Shown in pieces: positions 51,941-52,359 of a stretch of 52,359 nucleotides of DNA (within the stretch, counting starts at the first letter, position 1; each line of letters starts with the position of its first letter). Under the pieces are notes generated by a model. The model saw only the letters and a list, made by a program, of their open reading frames with translations. It was not told the origin of the DNA and ran no database searches. This DNA comes from Comamonadaceae bacterium CG12_big_fil_rev_8_21_14_0_65_59_15 (lineage in GTDB: Bacteria > Pseudomonadota > Gammaproteobacteria > Burkholderiales > Burkholderiaceae_C): contig PCUV01000092.1 in NCBI GenBank assembly GCA_002786915.1, positions 1 through 52,359 on the forward strand, given 5' to 3'. A program made the position numbers and the translations under genes.

Positions 51941-52359
51941 TCAGCTCCGAGCGCTCTTTGTGCGCCCGTCAATCACTGAATTCCCGATCAGTTTGGCGGC
52001 CCCCAGCATCTGCCTTTTCACCAGTGCTGCGTCCTTGTAATAGATGATTTTCTGGCAGTAGATCGGCGCGTGACCAGCCACAAACACCAGCTCATCAGCG
52101 GGTGGCAGGCGCATGGTTTCATCCGGTGTCAAAAGCGGTCGCTGGCTCAATTGTTCATTCGTGCTGACGTTGTTCAGCACCACGCTGAGGCGTGAACCGG
52201 AGAAATTTCGTTGGGTGTGAGCCACCGTGGACGCACCACTCATTTTTGAGAGCAGTTCAGCCGTTTCGATTTTGTTGGGCGCGAAGGCAATCCGGATGTG
52301 GCAGTTCGACATGATCGACTCGTCTTTTGAGTAGGCTTTTGTCAGCTGGGACAAATCTT
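51941..52359 (-). CDS. traG: TraG/VirD4-type coupling protein, C-terminal part
   Basis: Only the C-terminal 139 codons are in the window; the reading frame is open to the right edge. The segment SQLTKAYSKDESIMSNCHIRIAFAPNKIETAELLSKMSG and RPLLTPDETMRLPPADELVFVAGHAPIYCQKIIYY is characteristic of TraG-family type IV coupling proteins, ATPases linking the relaxosome to the secretion channel. The Walker motifs lie beyond the window. traF follows 20 bp downstream. Confidence 0.93.
   Translation of the reverse strand, partial: DLSQLTKAYSKDESIMSNCHIRIAFAPNKIETAELLSKMSGASTVAHTQRNFSGSRLSVVLNNVSTNEQLSQRPLLTPDETMRLPPADELVFVAGHAPIYCQKIIYYKDAALVKRQMLGAAKLIGNSVIDGRTKSARS

Larger units (their letters stand above)
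34526..52359. mobile_element. Integrative conjugative element, left part
   Basis: The element starts directly after tRNA-Ser and continues to the end of the window. Support: candidate integrase arm sites next to the tRNA, a MobC/MOBP relaxase pair, a TraF-type peptidase, a TraG/VirD4 coupling protein fragment, lower and patchy GC compared with 1-34435, and a dense set of unrecognised small genes. No integrase, pilus or ATPase genes are in the window; they are expected to the right. Whether it is an ICE or an integrated plasmid cannot be settled without the other end. Confidence 0.85.

Noticed and set aside
34526..52359. Integrase gene of the element inside the window
   Set aside because: No frame shows tyrosine or serine recombinase motifs; it presumably lies at the other end of the element.

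Overview
The window comes from a high-GC betaproteobacterium, most likely a denitrifying member of the Comamonadaceae (Rhodoferax/Polaromonas-like). The evidence is the gene content and order (nar, narK, nor, nnrS, ccoG, nsrR, narXL), the short dispersed repeats typical of that family, a DUF3079 gene and the betaproteobacterial CysB-type regulator. No taxonomic marker gene is present, so this is an inference. About the first 34.5 kb is chromosomal backbone. The rest is the left part of an integrative conjugative element (ICE) abutting a tRNA-Ser gene.

Backbone, 1-34435. The minus strand opens with the N-terminal third of the respiratory nitrate reductase catalytic subunit narG. It is separated from its usual partners, two narK transporters (5727-8633, minus), by a BrnT/BrnA toxin-antitoxin pair and a TetR-controlled MacB/DevBCA-type efflux system. 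Divergent from narK is a long nitric-oxide operon, 8844-16360: DUF2249, norC, norB, norQ, a NosR/CcoG-like polyferredoxin, norD, a 7Fe ferredoxin and nnrS. Next come ccoG, the NO sensor nsrR, and the nitrate two-component system narL/narX. Two NsrR-like operators are visible, one ahead of DUF2249-nor and one between ccoG and nsrR. A distinctive three-hexamer element, GAACTA-N17-TAGTTC-N4-GAACTA, occurs with identical spacing upstream of narG and of narK1. Together the genes form a nitrate-reduction and NO-detoxification module with its own sensors. Housekeeping genes follow: thiolase, a short-chain dehydrogenase, a ribosome hibernation factor, a hybrid histidine kinase, an aminotransferase, a CysB-like regulator, a CbiX-type chelatase, lptGF, pepA, holC and a LivK-like binding protein.

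Element, 34526-52359. tRNA-Ser(GGA) is followed by six helically phased TGTGCC sites (candidate integrase arm sites), two 130-bp direct repeats, a possible oriT zone, and a mobC/MOBP relaxase pair with a C-terminal LPD7-like domain. Next is a YiiX-like cysteine hydrolase. A minus-strand cargo operon (44332 to 39339) encodes a small basic protein, a frameshifted histone-deacetylase/acetylpolyamine-amidohydrolase homologue, a PcfJ-like protein, three very small proteins, and two larger proteins, one of which (370 aa) is unrecognised and the other of which ends in a SHOCT-like domain. Further on are a Rap1a-like protein, a low-GC DUF4328 membrane protein, an S1-domain protein, a tandem-repeat array with a large terminator, a TraF-type peptidase, and the C-terminus of the TraG/VirD4 coupling protein running off the window. 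No integrase and no type IV secretion core is inside the window; they presumably lie beyond position 52359.

The least explained parts are the PcfJ/HDAC-like cargo operon with its microproteins and duplicated C-terminal peptide, the two-copy terminator-plus-tandem-repeat element, and the nar-linked three-hexamer operator.
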